A stretch of 64,000 nt of DNA from Verticillium longisporum. Taxonomy: Eukaryota > Ascomycota > Sordariomycetes > Glomerellales > Plectosphaerellaceae. The translations under genes were made by a program, and so were the position numbers. Below are positions 46,179-58,416 of this stretch, piece by piece. A model generated the notes under the pieces. That model did not search any database. It was not told where the DNA came from and was given only the letters and a program-made list of their open reading frames with translations. Position 1 is the stretch's first letter, and each line of letters opens with the position of its first letter. Location: NCBI GenBank assembly GCA_019188255.1, contig JAETXT010000010.1, positions 682,001 to 746,000 on the forward strand, in the 5' to 3' direction.

Positions 46179-48678
46179 ATGTATCACAACTGTAGGCTTT
46201 AAATGCCCTTCGATTTGAGTCTCGTTCCTCTGACACAGATCCACACGCAGTTCAGGTCGAGGGAGGTCTTCAGCCGGCGTCAGCCAGCCAGTTGGGCGGC
46301 CTTGATGCCTCAGACACCAAGACAGTCAAGGTCTCCAAAGCCTGCGCCGAATGCAAGCGGCGGAAGATTCGCTGCGACGGACAGCACCCCTGCCGACAGT
46401 GGATCTCGAAACGGGTGCCCAAGAAGTGCTTCCTCGACAAGCACCGACCCCGAGTCGTGCCATCGAGGAAGTATGTGATCCCCTCCAAATCTTACTGAGC
46501 GGATCGTCTATTGTCGATCGTGGCGCCCCGCAGTTGCTGACACGAGCCTGTCGCAGAGTTCTTGAGAATCTGTCACAGTCACTGGAAGAATGCCGATCCG
46601 TCATCAATCGTCTCTTCCCGAACCAGGAAATTTTTGAGCTTCTACCACTGACGCGAGAAGAGCTCTTGGAACTGTTGCGACATCCGACGAAACCTCATGA
46701 CGAGGCGGCGCTGCCATCTCCGCCTGCCAATCCCTCACCGCTAGAGGATGACGAGGAATCACTCGACCAGGAGGTAGAGCCTGGTGCTGCCGAGCTTGAG
46801 CAGATGCCGACCAAGGACTCGGAATGGGATGAAGAGCGACGCGAACACGAGCCCATCCCCGTCGAGTCGGACGACGTCAACGCCCTGTCACTGACAATGG
46901 ACAAGCGCGCATCGTACCTGGGGGCCTCGTCCGTCAAGGCGGTTCTCATGGTGATGCTCAAGCTCAAACCGCAGCTCAGAAATGCCCTCGCCACGCCTCG
47001 CAACATGGCGGCTGCCACAGGTGCCATCGCCGTTCAACCCGAAGCCATGCGCCGCGCCTCGGCCGTCGAGTCAAAACCAGCAGCAAAGGTTCCGTGGACG
47101 TGGCGCGGACAGACCTTTGTCGACGCCTACTTCAAGCGGGTTCACGCCTTCATTCCCATGCTCGACGAGGCAAGCTTCCGCGCCGACTACTCCCTTGGTC
47201 AGCGCGTCGACTCGCCGTGGCTGGCCCTGCTGCATGCTGTGCTGGCCATGGGCAGCATCGCGGCCACCAAGTCGAGCGACCTCCATCACGAACAGCTGTA
47301 CCAGCAGGCCATGGCTCACCTCACCATTGATTCTTTCGGATCCAGCCGCGTCGAGACGGTCCAGGCTCTGGCCATTATCGGAGGATTTTATCTGCATTAT
47401 ATCACCCGCCCCAACATGGCCAACGCGATTCTCGGAGCCGCCGTCCGCATGGCGAGTGCACTGGGCCTCCACCGAGAATCCCTCGCGCAGGGCCTGTCAG
47501 AAACAGACGTACTTGCCGCCGAGATCAGGAGGAGGACATGGTGGTCCCTGTTCTGCCTGGACACATGGGCGACGACGACTATGGGCCGTCCCTCCTTTGG
47601 CCGCCGGGGGCCTGGAATCAACATCCGGCCTCCCGAGCTGGGCATCAGTCAGGTATGCCGCCTCGTACTAATCATTCATCCCTGCGCCATGTCATTTTTT
47701 TTTGTTTGCTGACGGGCATCGCTTCAAAAAGGCCGCCGAGTCAGCACAGCACGCCGGCGTGCTCCCCATGATCGAAAACATCAAGTTCTGCCGAATCGCC
47801 ACGCAGATCCAGGACACCCTCGCCGCGAGCTCGCTGCCCTCGACCGACGACCGCCAGAGCATGGACACGCAGCTCGTGACCTGGTACGAGAGCCTGCCCT
47901 GGCTTCTCGGCACGACGCAGCCCTGCGCCGAGCCGCTGTACATTGCCCGCTGCGTCATGAAGTGGCGCTACCAGAACCTCAGGATGCTGCTCCACCGGCC
48001 CGTGCCCCTCACCTGGGCCGCGAGCCAGCAGCGGCCGGTGCCGGCGCGGTCGCACCGGCGCGCCTCGCACGCGCCGTCGTCCGTGTCGTCGTCCACCGAC
48101 GCAGGAACGTCGCCTGGGTCGGGCGTGCTCAACGACGAGGAGATCCTCGCGTCGGTCAGCACGTGCTCTGACATGGCGGCGCAGACGATCGAGGACATCG
48201 CGAAGGAGTGGACGCGGAACCAGATGCTGGGCTGGAACGCTGCTTGGTTCTTGTACCAGGCTGCCATGATCCCGCTGCTGCGGCTGTGCTGGCAGCCGGG
48301 CAACCCAGAGGCGGGGACGTGGAGAAGCCAGATCGAGACGACACTCGAGATCCTCGACGCCGTCGGTGACTGGTCGCTGACAGCGTGTCGAAGCCGAGAG
48401 GTTGTGAGGCGCGTGTATGAAGCGAGTTGCCAGAATGAAGAGGTTCAGCCGTCCCTGACGGCAGCGGCTAGATTGATCGGCACCGACACCGTGGCTCAGG
48501 GCGACGTGAGTAGCTTATACGGAACAACGGGTGGAATGGGACAGACGGCGGAGGACTTTGACTTCCGCATGTCTCCCATTCGGCTTGACACGGATATGGA
48601 GGTCGCTGCTTTCATGGAACAGGATTGGATGTGGGATCTCGACGGTATGTTCTGGGGGCAGCAACCTGGCACAAACCC

Positions 48679-48712
<34 letters not shown>

Positions 48713-48820
48713 TCGCAACAGCACGGGTCACTTCAGATGCATGATACAAATGTGCTATATGGAGATGGCATGACGGTCATGCCCATGCATTACAATATGG
48801 ACGACATGAATAACGGCTAG
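46179..48820 (+). CDS. Zn(II)2Cys6 transcription factor with altered zinc ligand and polyQ tail
   Basis: Nuclear regulator of the fungal_trans family. Exons 46179-46191 (only 13 nt), 46251-46470, 46557-47652 and 47732-48820 join to 805 aa. The zinc cluster has Cys36, 39, 46, 52 and 64, but the fifth ligand position is Trp55 (TGG at 46400-46402) instead of Cys, in RQWISKRVPKKC. The linker HRPRVVPSRK and SQSLEECRSVINRLFPN follow. The middle-homology domain (about 240-520) has FVDAYFKRVHAFIPMLDEASF and RRRTWWSLFCLDTW. The C-terminus carries ten CAG codons (Q10) and ends in a Met/Asp/Asn-rich acidic segment. The tiny first exon (M-Y-H-N) is inferred because no ATG lies in frame before the zinc cluster. 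Confidence 0.85.
48680..48709 (+). repeat. (CAG)10 coding microsatellite
   Basis: Ten uninterrupted CAG codons encode Q10 near the C-terminus of the Zn2Cys6 regulator; length may vary between strains. Confidence 0.95.
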
Positions 48821-49069
48821 GACGAAACACACGAAGCATTTGAGATTTTAGCGCTGGGGAACGGAGTCTTTACAGTTGACGAGCAGTCTTGTGTATGGTG
48901 CGAATGATCAGATACCCTTCAACTCATCTCTTGAATACTTCACGGAACATATACAATGCCTGTACTGGAGAATTGGTACCGTCACGGATATCATATCAGG
49001 CAAACCTCTCTGACAAACGTCAGACACTTTGAAAATCTGGGGTATTAGGAAAGTCACTCCAACCGTTAT

Positions 49070-51500
49070 CTAGTAGGCTACCTGGACATTGAGTCCATCG
49101 AGCTCACGTGCCCAAGCACGATGCTGCGAAATGGCATAGAAGAACTGCTCGAGGAATCCAGCACCATCCTTCGCAATCTCAACCTTCTCTTTGAGACTGT
49201 CAGACTTGACGTCCTTGAGTGTGATGACGCCGTAGTTCTCCTCAACTCCACCCTGCGAGACCTTGATCTCCGGCAGCGCAATGGCAGCATTGACGAGCTC
49301 GACGGCCTCGCCCGTGGCAGCGATGGCCTTGAGATGCCCAAACGCCTCGCGGATCCAGTGCATGGCACGACCGCTCTTGCGCAGAGTTCTGAATGACTCC
49401 TCACCGCCGGGAATGAAGAGGGCGTCGAACATGGTCGACCGCTGGCCCTCAAGGTGGTGCGCCGGCACCACGCCGTTGCCGGGCTTCTTTTCGGCACCAG
49501 CAGGGTAGATCTCAGAGCGGCGGGTACCGATGACGAAGGGCAGTGCCGATGCAGCTGTGACGGCGGCCTTGGCGGCGTTGAAGGCTGTGGCATCGTAACC
49601 GTCGGCGATGATGATGGCGACGCGGCGCGAGGCGATTGTTGGCGTCGGCGGCATGTAATCAAACTGGCTGAGGCCACTGGCCTTCTTGCCGTGGTTCGGA
49701 CGGCCGGCCTTCTGGGGAATAGGTCCGCCAACCTGCTCGGCGACGGCTTGAGCGAGGCCAAGATCAATGTCGGCGAGGCGCTGAGTGTATCGTTCGTAGA
49801 CAATGGGATCATCGCAGTGGTCGAGCTCGAAAGAGAAGGCAGCGACCATGTGGTTCTTCTCCACTTGAGACATGCTGTTGTAAAACAACTGAGCCTGATT
49901 GTAGTGCTCCTTAAACTTGGCGCTCTTGGTGCGCGCCTTGATGCCGGCTACCTTCTGCTGGTACTCAATGTACGCACCCTCAGCCTTGGCCGCTGGAGGG
50001 TTCGCTTCGAAGCGGTTGGGCCAGTAGTTAGCCTTGCCCTTGGTGATGGTATGACGCATTGCGCCATCCCTGTTGTTGCTCATGACGGGGCAGACAGCCT
50101 TGTTGATGGGAAGCTCCTGCCAATTCACGCCAAGGCGCGAGAGCTGGGTGTCAAAGTAGGAGAAGTTTCGGCCTTGCAGAAGGGGGTCATCGGAGAAGCC
50201 AATGCCAGGAACAGCATGGCCAGTGGCGAAGGCGACCTGCTCAGTCTCGGGGAAGTACTCGTCAACATTACGGTTGAGCTCGAGCTCTCCGATGTAGCGA
50301 ATGGGCACATCATCTTCGGGCCAGACCTTCGTGGCATCGAGGATATCGAAGTCAAAATCGTGCTCTCTCGACTCGGGCAGCACCTGAATACCAAACTTCC
50401 ACCTCGGGTACGCGCCATTCTCAATGGCCTCCATGAGGTCCTTCCGGTGGAAGTCGGGGTCCTGGCCGGCCAACTTGAGGGCCTCGTCCCACACGAGCGA
50501 GTGGACGCCAAGCTCAGGTGTCCAGTGGAACTTGACGAAGTGGCGCTCTCCCTTGTCGTTGATGAGGGTGTAGGTGTTGACGCCAAATCCCTGCATCATG
50601 CGGTATGAACGAGGAATCGAGCGGTCGCTCATGGTCCACTGCGACATGTGGGTTGCCTCGGTGTGCCTGGCGTCTGTCAGCCTTGAACTATGGGACCATC
50701 TAGAAGGGATAAACTTACAGTGCAACAAAATCCCAGTGGTTGTTGTGGGCGGACTGAGCTTGAGGGACCTCATTGTCAGGCTCGGGCTTGCTTGCATGGA
50801 TGACATCGGTGAATTTGATGGCGTCTGTGGAAGTCCCATTAGCTTTGATCCCTGAGCTGCGATGAAGAAGAAACCACAAACCTTGGATAAAGAAGACAGG
50901 GATGTTGTTTCCAACAATATCATGGTTGCCTTCTTGTGTATAAAATTTGATGGCAAATCCTCGAACATCACGAACAGTATCGGCACTGCCGCGGCTACCG
51001 AGGACTGTAGAGAAGCGGACAAAGATGGGTGTCTCGCGCGACGTGTCGGTAAGGAATCCGGCGTGGGTGAGTTCAGGGATGGCCTCCTTCAGGCGAAAGA
51101 CACCGTGTGCGCCCGCACCCCTTGCGTGAACAACTCTCTCTGGGATCCTCTCGTGATCGAATCGGTGGATCTAGCCAGAGGTTAACGTCCGCTGTGGGAG
51201 TGACCTGGGAAAGCAAACTCAACTAACCTTCTCACGAGAAGCGTTATCCTCGAGCAGTCCCGGACCAGTATGGTCGTCGCTAGCAATACGGAGCCAATCA
51301 TCTGTGTTGTTCTGCTTGACGCCGTAGTCGGTTGTGAGCCGCGAGTCCTGGTCGGGCGTCTTGGAGTGCTCCTCAAGCTGGGCGATCTTGGGGTTGCTGG
51401 TGCTGTTGGAACCACCAGTGGCGGTGTGTGCGGATGCCATGATGGATTCTTGTACCCTCTTGAGGCCTTCGGAGAGAGCAGGTTGAGAAGCGTGAGCCAT
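49070..51500 (-). CDS. Large-subunit monofunctional catalase (clade 2, intracellular)
   Basis: Heme catalase that dismutates hydrogen peroxide. Exons 51500-51228, 51170-50882, 50824-50719 and 50666-49070 join to exactly 755 codons (754 aa). The active-site His lies in [11 protein letters not shown], the distal Asn region in [20 protein letters not shown], and the proximal heme Tyr in [15 protein letters not shown]. The last roughly 150 residues form a DJ-1/PfpI-like domain ([24 protein letters not shown]), as in large catalases. There is no signal peptide, unlike secreted clade-2 enzymes, so a conidial CatA-type role is likely. No lesions. Confidence 0.95.
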
Positions 51501-52746
51501 TCTGATATGCCAAGTCTGACCGAAGGAAGGAGTTGCCTGGACTAAGTAGTGTGTGGAAGAACTGATTCTGCAGAGGCTGAGCTATACGGCACCACCTTGG
51601 TTCGGCAGGAGCAGCGGCGCGATTAAATGGACAGCCTGAGAAGTGTCACAGAGAACGACAGACACAAGGTTGACGTCAATGATTCTCTGGGACCGCATCC
51701 CAGTAGGCATCCTCATGCCTCGTTTAATGGGGCATCGATGCTTCGAGGGTGGAGATTGGTAACAGCAACATTGTGATTCGATACGGAGATGTGGCTCTTT
51801 CCAATGACAGAAAACTATGTCATCCGAACGTGGGACACGGCAGTTGCAGGATGGTAGGCTGTCGAGCATCGAGATCGCAATGCTGATGTCACGAATGGGT
51901 GTTTGCAATGGTGTGCATGGCATTTCGTCGAGGGTGGACAAGTGAAGAGGGGCCGGACCCGGGGCGTTTGGTCCGAAGGTTCCATACCGCGCCCTGTGTT
52001 CATGTACCTAGGAAGCTACACCGACGCACACCGAGTCAATTTGCCATGCAGCAGGAGCATCCTGCCCGAGTTATCAAGGTACCCTAGAACAGTCGTTAAG
52101 TGGTGCGCGGGCCTGAACCTCCAGCGCGCATCAGCGCTAGTCCAACTGAGGCTTAGTGAGGGGCACCGCTGTATATTCCCTGTAGCTTTCCCACGTTGTC
52201 TACCATCTCCACGATCATGGTTGAGGTGCATCCCACACAACCAGGCCACCGCCGTCATGGCTCGATCATCTGGGCACAGGGCCCTCACGTTGTGGGGTTC
52301 CCTTTCCATCCCGATCTCGTCGACAGACCTCCGCCTGCAACCTTTGACTGCTAAGCACGGAGTATAGAGCGTGCTTGTCCTGACTGGCTGTGAGAGCTCG
52401 AAAAAACCCCTCCAGCCTGCTCTCTGTCCCTCCACATCGACGTCATCGCTGTTCAACCTCCCCTCATTATCAACAACTGGAACCATGACCGTTCCTGCCT
52501 GACTGGGTATCTTGCTTCCGAGGAAGCCGTTTCTCCATGCCGAAGAACCGTGTTGCTCCATTTCACCAGCAGTGTGCTCTTGAAGATCATTCACCCAAGC
52601 ATCAAATCCCACCCTGCCACCGGTCCATCTACCGAAATTCACCATTGACAGAGCACAATTTCAAGACAAACTGGGTAGGCGTTCGTTTATTGCAAGTGGC
52701 CAATCAGTCCTTCAACAATCAGTCGCCCACATCATCGCGATTCACA
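51501..52746. promoter_or_regulatory. Divergent promoter region, catalase / phosphoketolase
   Basis: About 1.25 kb between divergent start codons. A 209-aa minus ORF (52645-52016) is present but has no domain and overlaps the expected phosphoketolase leader, so it is not called. An in-frame ATG at 52537 precedes the phosphoketolase start but adds no conserved sequence. Confidence 0.4.
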
Positions 52747-55501
52747 ATGCCAGGAGAGGTCATTGACCGTCCCAATCCATCGGCGCTGCCCTCACAGCTG
52801 CCTGACGAGGTCCTTGACCTTGCAGCCAAGATCCAGAGAAAGCCGCTTGACAAAGATGTAGCGCAATGGCTTGAAGACTTCCAGAATGCCGCCTGCTACA
52901 TCGCGGCTGCTATGATCTTCCTGAAGGACAATGCCCTCCTCGAGTCAGACCTCACGTTCGACCATGTCAAGCCACGACTCCTCGGTAAGGTCCTTCCGCC
53001 GTTTTCCCTCAAATGGTACTGATACCTCAAGGTCACTGGGGGACGTGTCCCGGCCTCATTCTGGTCTGGTCACACCTCAACCTCTTGATCCGCAACCACG
53101 ATCTCGAGATGATCTATGTCATCGGTCCCGGCCATGGAGCGCCTGCCGCCCTGGCCTCTCTCTGGCTCGAGGGCTCCCTCGAGCGTTTCTATCCCGAGCA
53201 ATATCCCGTCAACAAGAAGGGTCTCTCGAATCTCATCAGCGGGTTTTCTGTGCCTGGAGGCTTTCCCAGCCACATCAATTCGGAGACGCCCGGTTCCATC
53301 CACGAGGGCGGCGAGCTCGGCTATGCTCTGGGGGTATCCTTTGGTGCCGTCATGGACAACCCTGACCTGATTGTTACCTGCGTGGTGGGAGATGGTGAGG
53401 CCGAGAGCGGACCTACTGCAGCGTAAGTCTTTCTCGGGGGCCACACTGATTTGCAATGTGAAAGCTAACTTGAGCAGCGCCTGGCACGCTATCAAGTACA
53501 TCGACCCAAAGGAGTCTGGCGCCGTCATCCCCATCCTCCACGTAAACGGCTTCAAAATTAGCGAGCGCACCATCTTTGGCTGCATGGACGACAAGGAGAT
53601 TGTTTCGCTGTTCAGTGGGTACGGCTACCAGGTCTACATTGTCCAGGACCTCGCCAATATCAACGAAGACCTCGCAAACGCACTGGAGTGGGCGCTTTCT
53701 GAGATCAACAAGATCCAAAAGGCTGCGCGGTCTGGAGAGCCAATTTCTAAGCCCCGATGGCCCATGCTGGTGATGAGGACCCCGAAGGTAGGAACTACCA
53801 TCTCAAAGATTTATCAGAGTCGCAACTTGCTCACAATTCCAGGGCTGGAGCGGACCCAAAAAGGTCGACGGCAAGATTGTCGAAGGATCTTTCAACTCGC
53901 ATCAGGTTCCTTTGAAGAAGGCCAAAACGGACGAGAGCCATCTCCGCAATCTCAAGGAGTGGCTGTCGCACTACAAGATCAGCGATCTCTTAACCGACGG
54001 AAAGCCGAACCATACCATCCTCGACATTCTCCCCAAGACGGACGCGAAGAAACTTGGTCAGTTCAAGCCAACACATGAGCCTTATATCGGCCTAGATCTT
54101 CCTGACTGGAGGTCGTTTGGCGTTGAACGCGGTTACCAGAACAGCGAGATGGAGGCGACGGCCAAGTTCCTTGACCGAGTCATCCAAGACAACCCGCACA
54201 CCTTCCGCATGTTCTCGCCCGATGAGCTGGAAAGCAACAAGTTTGGAGCTGTTCTCGAGCATACGGGGCGCAACTTCCAGTGGGACGAGTTTTCGAGAAA
54301 CAAGGGGGGCGCGTCATTGAGATTCTGTCGGAGCACTGCTGCCAGGGCTTCATGCAGGGCTACACGCTCACAGGACGAGTCGCTCTGTTTCCCAGCTATG
54401 AATCGTTCTTAGGTATGTGAACACTCGTATTTCTTCGTTCAAGTATTACTAATACGTTCAAAGGAATCGTCCATACGATGATGGTTCAGTACGCCAAGTT
54501 CAGCAAGATCGCTCAGTCGCTCGACTGGCGCGGCGACCTAGCATCGATCAACTACATCGAAACGAGCACCTGGGCGCGCCAGGAGCACAACGGCTTCTCC
54601 CACCAGAACCCCTCGTTCATCGGAGCCGTCCTGAACATCAAGGCCGAGGCCGCAAGAGCAAGTGCCACCAAGACTTTATTCATTGGGACCGTCACTAACA
54701 AGACCCCAGGTCTATCTGCCCCCCGACGCCAACTGCTTCCTAAGCACAGTCCACCACTGTCTGAAGTCGAAAAACTACGTAAACCTAATGATCGGCTCTA
54801 AGCAGCCCACTACAACCTTCCTCTCTCCCGAAGACGCCGATAAGCATTGCCAGGCCGGCGCCTCCATCTGGCCTTTCGCCTCAACCCCGCTCGCCAAGGG
54901 CGACCAGCCCGACGTTGTCCTCGTCGGCATCGGCGTCGAGGGGACCTTTGAAGTCGTCAAGACCGCCGAACTCCTGCGCACGCTGGCCCCGTCGCTCAAG
55001 ATCCGCGTCGTCAACGTCACGGACCTTATGGTCCTCGTCGCCGAGTCGCGCCACCCGCACTCCCTGACGCGCGACGAGTTCATAGCCATGTTCACCGCCG
55101 ACAGGCCCGTGTGCTTCAACTACCACGGCTACGCCACCGAGCTGCAGGGCCTGCTTTTCGGCCGGCCAAACATGGACCGCATCAGCATTGAGGGCTATCG
55201 CGAGGAGGGCAGCACGACGACGCCGTTTGACATGATGCTCGTCAACTGCGTCAGTCGGTTTGACGTCGCGGCGAGGGCGCTCCGCGGCGGGGCCGCATCC
55301 AACGACAAGGTTAAGACGGACCTGGACCGGTTGTTGAAGGAGATCGATGGCCGCGTTGGGACGATTCGGGACTTTATCAACAATGAGGGCAAAGGTCAGC
55401 TTTCTTCGCCGTATGCACGCACTCTGTGAGCGCTGAACTAATTGGAGGCAGATCCGGATGATATCTACGACTCGCCGAACTTTGACGACGAGGCGAAATG
55501 A
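52747..55501 (+). CDS. Xylulose-5-phosphate/fructose-6-phosphate phosphoketolase (frame broken by 1 nt)
   Basis: TPP-dependent enzyme that splits xylulose-5-P or fructose-6-P with phosphate to acetyl-P plus glyceraldehyde-3-P or erythrose-4-P. Exons are 52747-52984, 53032-53422, 53478-53787, 53843-54412, 54464-54657, 54710-55394 and 55452-55501. Motifs include [29 protein letters not shown] (TPP/Mg), [11 protein letters not shown] and the C-terminal [14 protein letters not shown]. Intron 5 (54658-54709) is GC-AG. The exon sum is one base short; the frame slips at the G run 54304-54309 (about codon 467), just before the TPP-pocket part ending in SYESFLGI. With one base restored the length is 812 aa, the family norm. 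Confidence 0.92.
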
Positions 55502-55773
55502 GTAATGACATGAACGAAGGCTGTAAGATGGTGCAACTAGAGAGAATTACTGGGTGGCTTGCGCCGTCAGATTCGGAAGTTGCACACGTACTAGGACGAG
55601 GTCAAATGCCCCAAACATGAATGAAATGACATCCTCCCGAACCCATCGGACAAGCGAGACGCACATGTTCTCCTCGGAAGAATGAAAATACCTGCCATAC
55701 GGCAGGTGGGTGATTACAGTTGGTATCAAGCTATTTCCCCCCAATTCTAAGCAATTAAATATCCATCGCTCCA

Positions 55774-55913
55774 TTATCGTTGTCATGTTATCGTTGTCAT
55801 GTTATCGTTGTCATGTTATCGTTGTCATGTTATCGTTGTCATGTTATCGTTGTCATGTTATCGTTGTCATGTTATCGTTGTCATGTTATCGTTGTCATGT
55901 TATCGTTGTCATG
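55774..55913. repeat. 14-bp minisatellite, 10 perfect copies
   Basis: Unit TTATCGTTGTCATG repeated ten times without a mismatch. It starts right after the stop codon of the minus-strand Cys-rich gene (its TAA is 55916-55914) and runs downstream of it. All three minus frames soon hit stops, so it is 3'-UTR, not coding. Confidence 0.95.
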
Positions 55914-57058
55914 TTACCTCGTCGTCCACCGCCCCGGACTCCCCGGCGCCTCCACCCCCCTTGACGAATGCCACCCTGGTGACCCCAGCGGCGGCGACGG
56001 CGACGACGAAATCTGCGTGTTCGGCGGCGCTTCATCAGCCGGCAGTTCAACGACGGGCGCCTGCCTCTCAATGCCGTCAATCTCCGACACGGTGTTCAGA
56101 TTCGACTCGATGCCGCCAGACAAGGCAGACACGCCGGATACAACACTAATGTGGCGCGAATGCGTATGCTCGACATCTTTGTGCTGGCTATAGGGCGAGT
56201 AGGTCCGAGACGTCGAGGTCGGCGAATGCATATGATGCGCATCCTGGAACTGTCCCTCTGGCGAGCCGGGTGTCGAGTCGTATGAGGGCGGTATTGCTGT
56301 TGTTGCGTAGCTGAGGTGAGATTCTGGGAGAGGTCAGCACGAGCCGTATTGGCATGTTCTTTTTTTTCCACTGTGATGACAAAAAAGCTAATCGAGATAC
56401 GATGGGACCTACGTCGAGTCTTATCAAAGGGCGGACTTTGAGATGCCATTTCCGGGCTGAACGTGTGTTGTTCCGTGTGGCCCTCCTCTCGACTCTTCCA
56501 TGCGCGTCGAAAGCAAGCCCAGATGACGACGGCTAGGATAGCGATCCCTGCGGCGGCGCCGATCGCGATGCCGGCAATGGCACCGCTCGACAGCCTTGAC
56601 GAGCCGCCGCTCTCGGCCCCGCCGCTTGGGCTCGAAGTCGATGAAGAGGCGGGCGGGGTAGAAGCCGATGTCGTTGTTGCTGGCGACGGCAGGAACGGCA
56701 GCCGGTCGTCATCGCTGGGCGACAGGACGGCGGCGATGAGGTGATCCTGCGGGCAGCCCTCGCCGCAAGGGTTGCTGGCGCAGCAGCCCAGGAAGGGCGG
56801 CTTGTTGTCCCGGCACGTCCACCAGATGCGAGCCCCGCGGGCATCATCGCAGCTCTGGGCGGGTATGTTGGCGTAGCGGTTGGACGAGAAGGAGGAGACG
56901 CGGAGGTCGCTTGTAGGACAGTTGCCGTCATTGTCGCCGCAGGGGTTTGAGTTGCAGCATCCGATGAACTCTGTGGCATCCCCCTCACAGATGTAGAAGT
57001 GGCCGCCTTCGGGACAAGAGAGGCCCAGCCCGCCCTTGTCATACTGGTTGTCTGACAT
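55914..57058 (-). CDS. Cys-rich single-pass membrane protein with two tandem Cys motifs
   Basis: Fungal surface-type protein, 351 aa, exons 57058-56413 and 56323-55914. Two tandem Cys-rich units each follow C..(H/W)..C..F(I/L)GCC.SNPCG...CP..DL, at about residues 15-50 and 70-107. A Ser/Thr/Pro stalk is followed by one TM helix (IAGIAIGAAAGIAILAVVIW, about 155-175) and a long cytosolic tail. The tail has many Ser/Pro and a coiled-looking end. No N-terminal signal peptide is seen from ATG 57058, so orientation would depend on the TM as a signal-anchor. Similar units occur in fungal membrane proteins of unknown job. The stop TAA abuts a 14-bp minisatellite. Confidence 0.78.
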
Positions 57059-58416
57059 GGCAATGGCGTGGGCATGCAATATTTGGCCGAATTGCAGCCA
57101 GAGCGAGCCTTGCGCTGGATAGAGCCAGAGAGATGAGCAACCAAATCGTCGGGTCGGCGTTTCAGAGATGTGGAATGAGAGGGGTCAGGATGGTATGTGA
57201 CCCTCAAAAGGGCAGCTTGACGTTTCCGTTGGGAGTTATGAGGAATACTGGTGGTCGTGGGCCGCAGTGGTAGAGGTCTCAGATGGGAGGGCGGAGGCGA
57301 TCAGCTTGGGATGAGGTCACGAAAGAGAGACGAAAGAGAGCCGGAGGAGGGGGCCACGGGAAGGGTGCAGCCAATGCTTGTGCATATCCAATATGTCGGT
57401 TGGTGGAGGCGAAAGCCAGACAGTTGGGACTAGACGAGCAAAAAGCAGGAGATGTTGACACGGGTTGCCTGGCTGGCTGGGAAGCGAGGCGGCCTGCGGA
57501 AGCAGCGGCTGTTGGGCCGTCGTCAGTTTTGTGTCCAAGAGTAAATGGGCGAGCCGACTCGCGATGCTGCTCACTCGTGCATACATGATGCATGTTGGTT
57601 GGTGCGCATGGCAAGGCCGCAAGGGACGAGCCCGAGCCAGAGCCGCCACGGTGATGATATAGCCATGAGGGCGCAGGAAGCAAGCCGGCAGAGGTGTGTG
57701 TGGCGGCGGTCTTGTCTGGGTCTGACTGTGCTTACTTGGCGATGACAGGCGAGAGTTCAGAAGAAGGAAAAGGATTGTACGACGTGATGAGAGTCTAGCA
57801 GCGGTGAGTTGGCAAGGAAATTGTGCGGTGTTGGGGCGGAGTGCAACCTTTGGGGAGTCGTGATGAGGCGAGACGAGGAGGTGTGGACCGTGTGGGAGCA
57901 TGGGAAGGTGTGGGAGTGGGGGGAAGGCACTGCCGGCCGGCGGTGATCGACGCCGTCAGTTGGCTCTTGCCCGTTGGTGTGCTGTGGCTGAGACTTGTCA
58001 CCCACGATCAGCAGCCGCATTCCAGTTCAGCTTGAGTCTATCATTAGATTTTTCCCACCAAAAGTCATTCCGAACCCAACTTCCAAGTCCGAGGCTGTGA
58101 GATTTGCCCTTGTTGGATTCAGGCATGCATGGTGGCTTCCAATATTCTAGAGACTGATGATGATGAGTCTCTTGGCCTTGGCGGAGCTCTTTCCCATGAA
58201 CCTCACAGACCACATATCTACTCAATTTCCAAGGCTTTCATCCTTTTCTTCCATTTCTTTTCAGCTGGCGGGTTGGTGCTGAGTAGTTCCTTTCCGTAAC
58301 ACCTAGAGCAGAGCTACTGATTCTTTATAGTTCAACCCCCGGGTCGCAGTACTGTCATCAAGAGCTTGGTCGGCCCTACGGCTCAAAGGGAAACACGGCT
58401 GCAATCGGACCAAGTC
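57059..58416. promoter_or_regulatory. Upstream region of Cys-rich membrane gene
   Basis: About 1.36 kb. Overlapping ORFs of 60-194 aa in several frames are Arg/Pro/Ser-rich chance frames. The transcribed strand is pyrimidine-rich at 57700-57960, consistent with a long 5' leader. No repeats were seen. Confidence 0.35.

Noticed and set aside
52016..52645. 209-aa minus-strand ORF between catalase and phosphoketolase
   Set aside because: No domain, biased composition without codon pattern, and it lies in the shared promoter/leader region.
55710..56193. Repetitive plus-strand ORFs with CYRCHVIVVML repeats
   Set aside because: Pure translation of the 14-bp minisatellite plus antisense of the Cys-rich gene.
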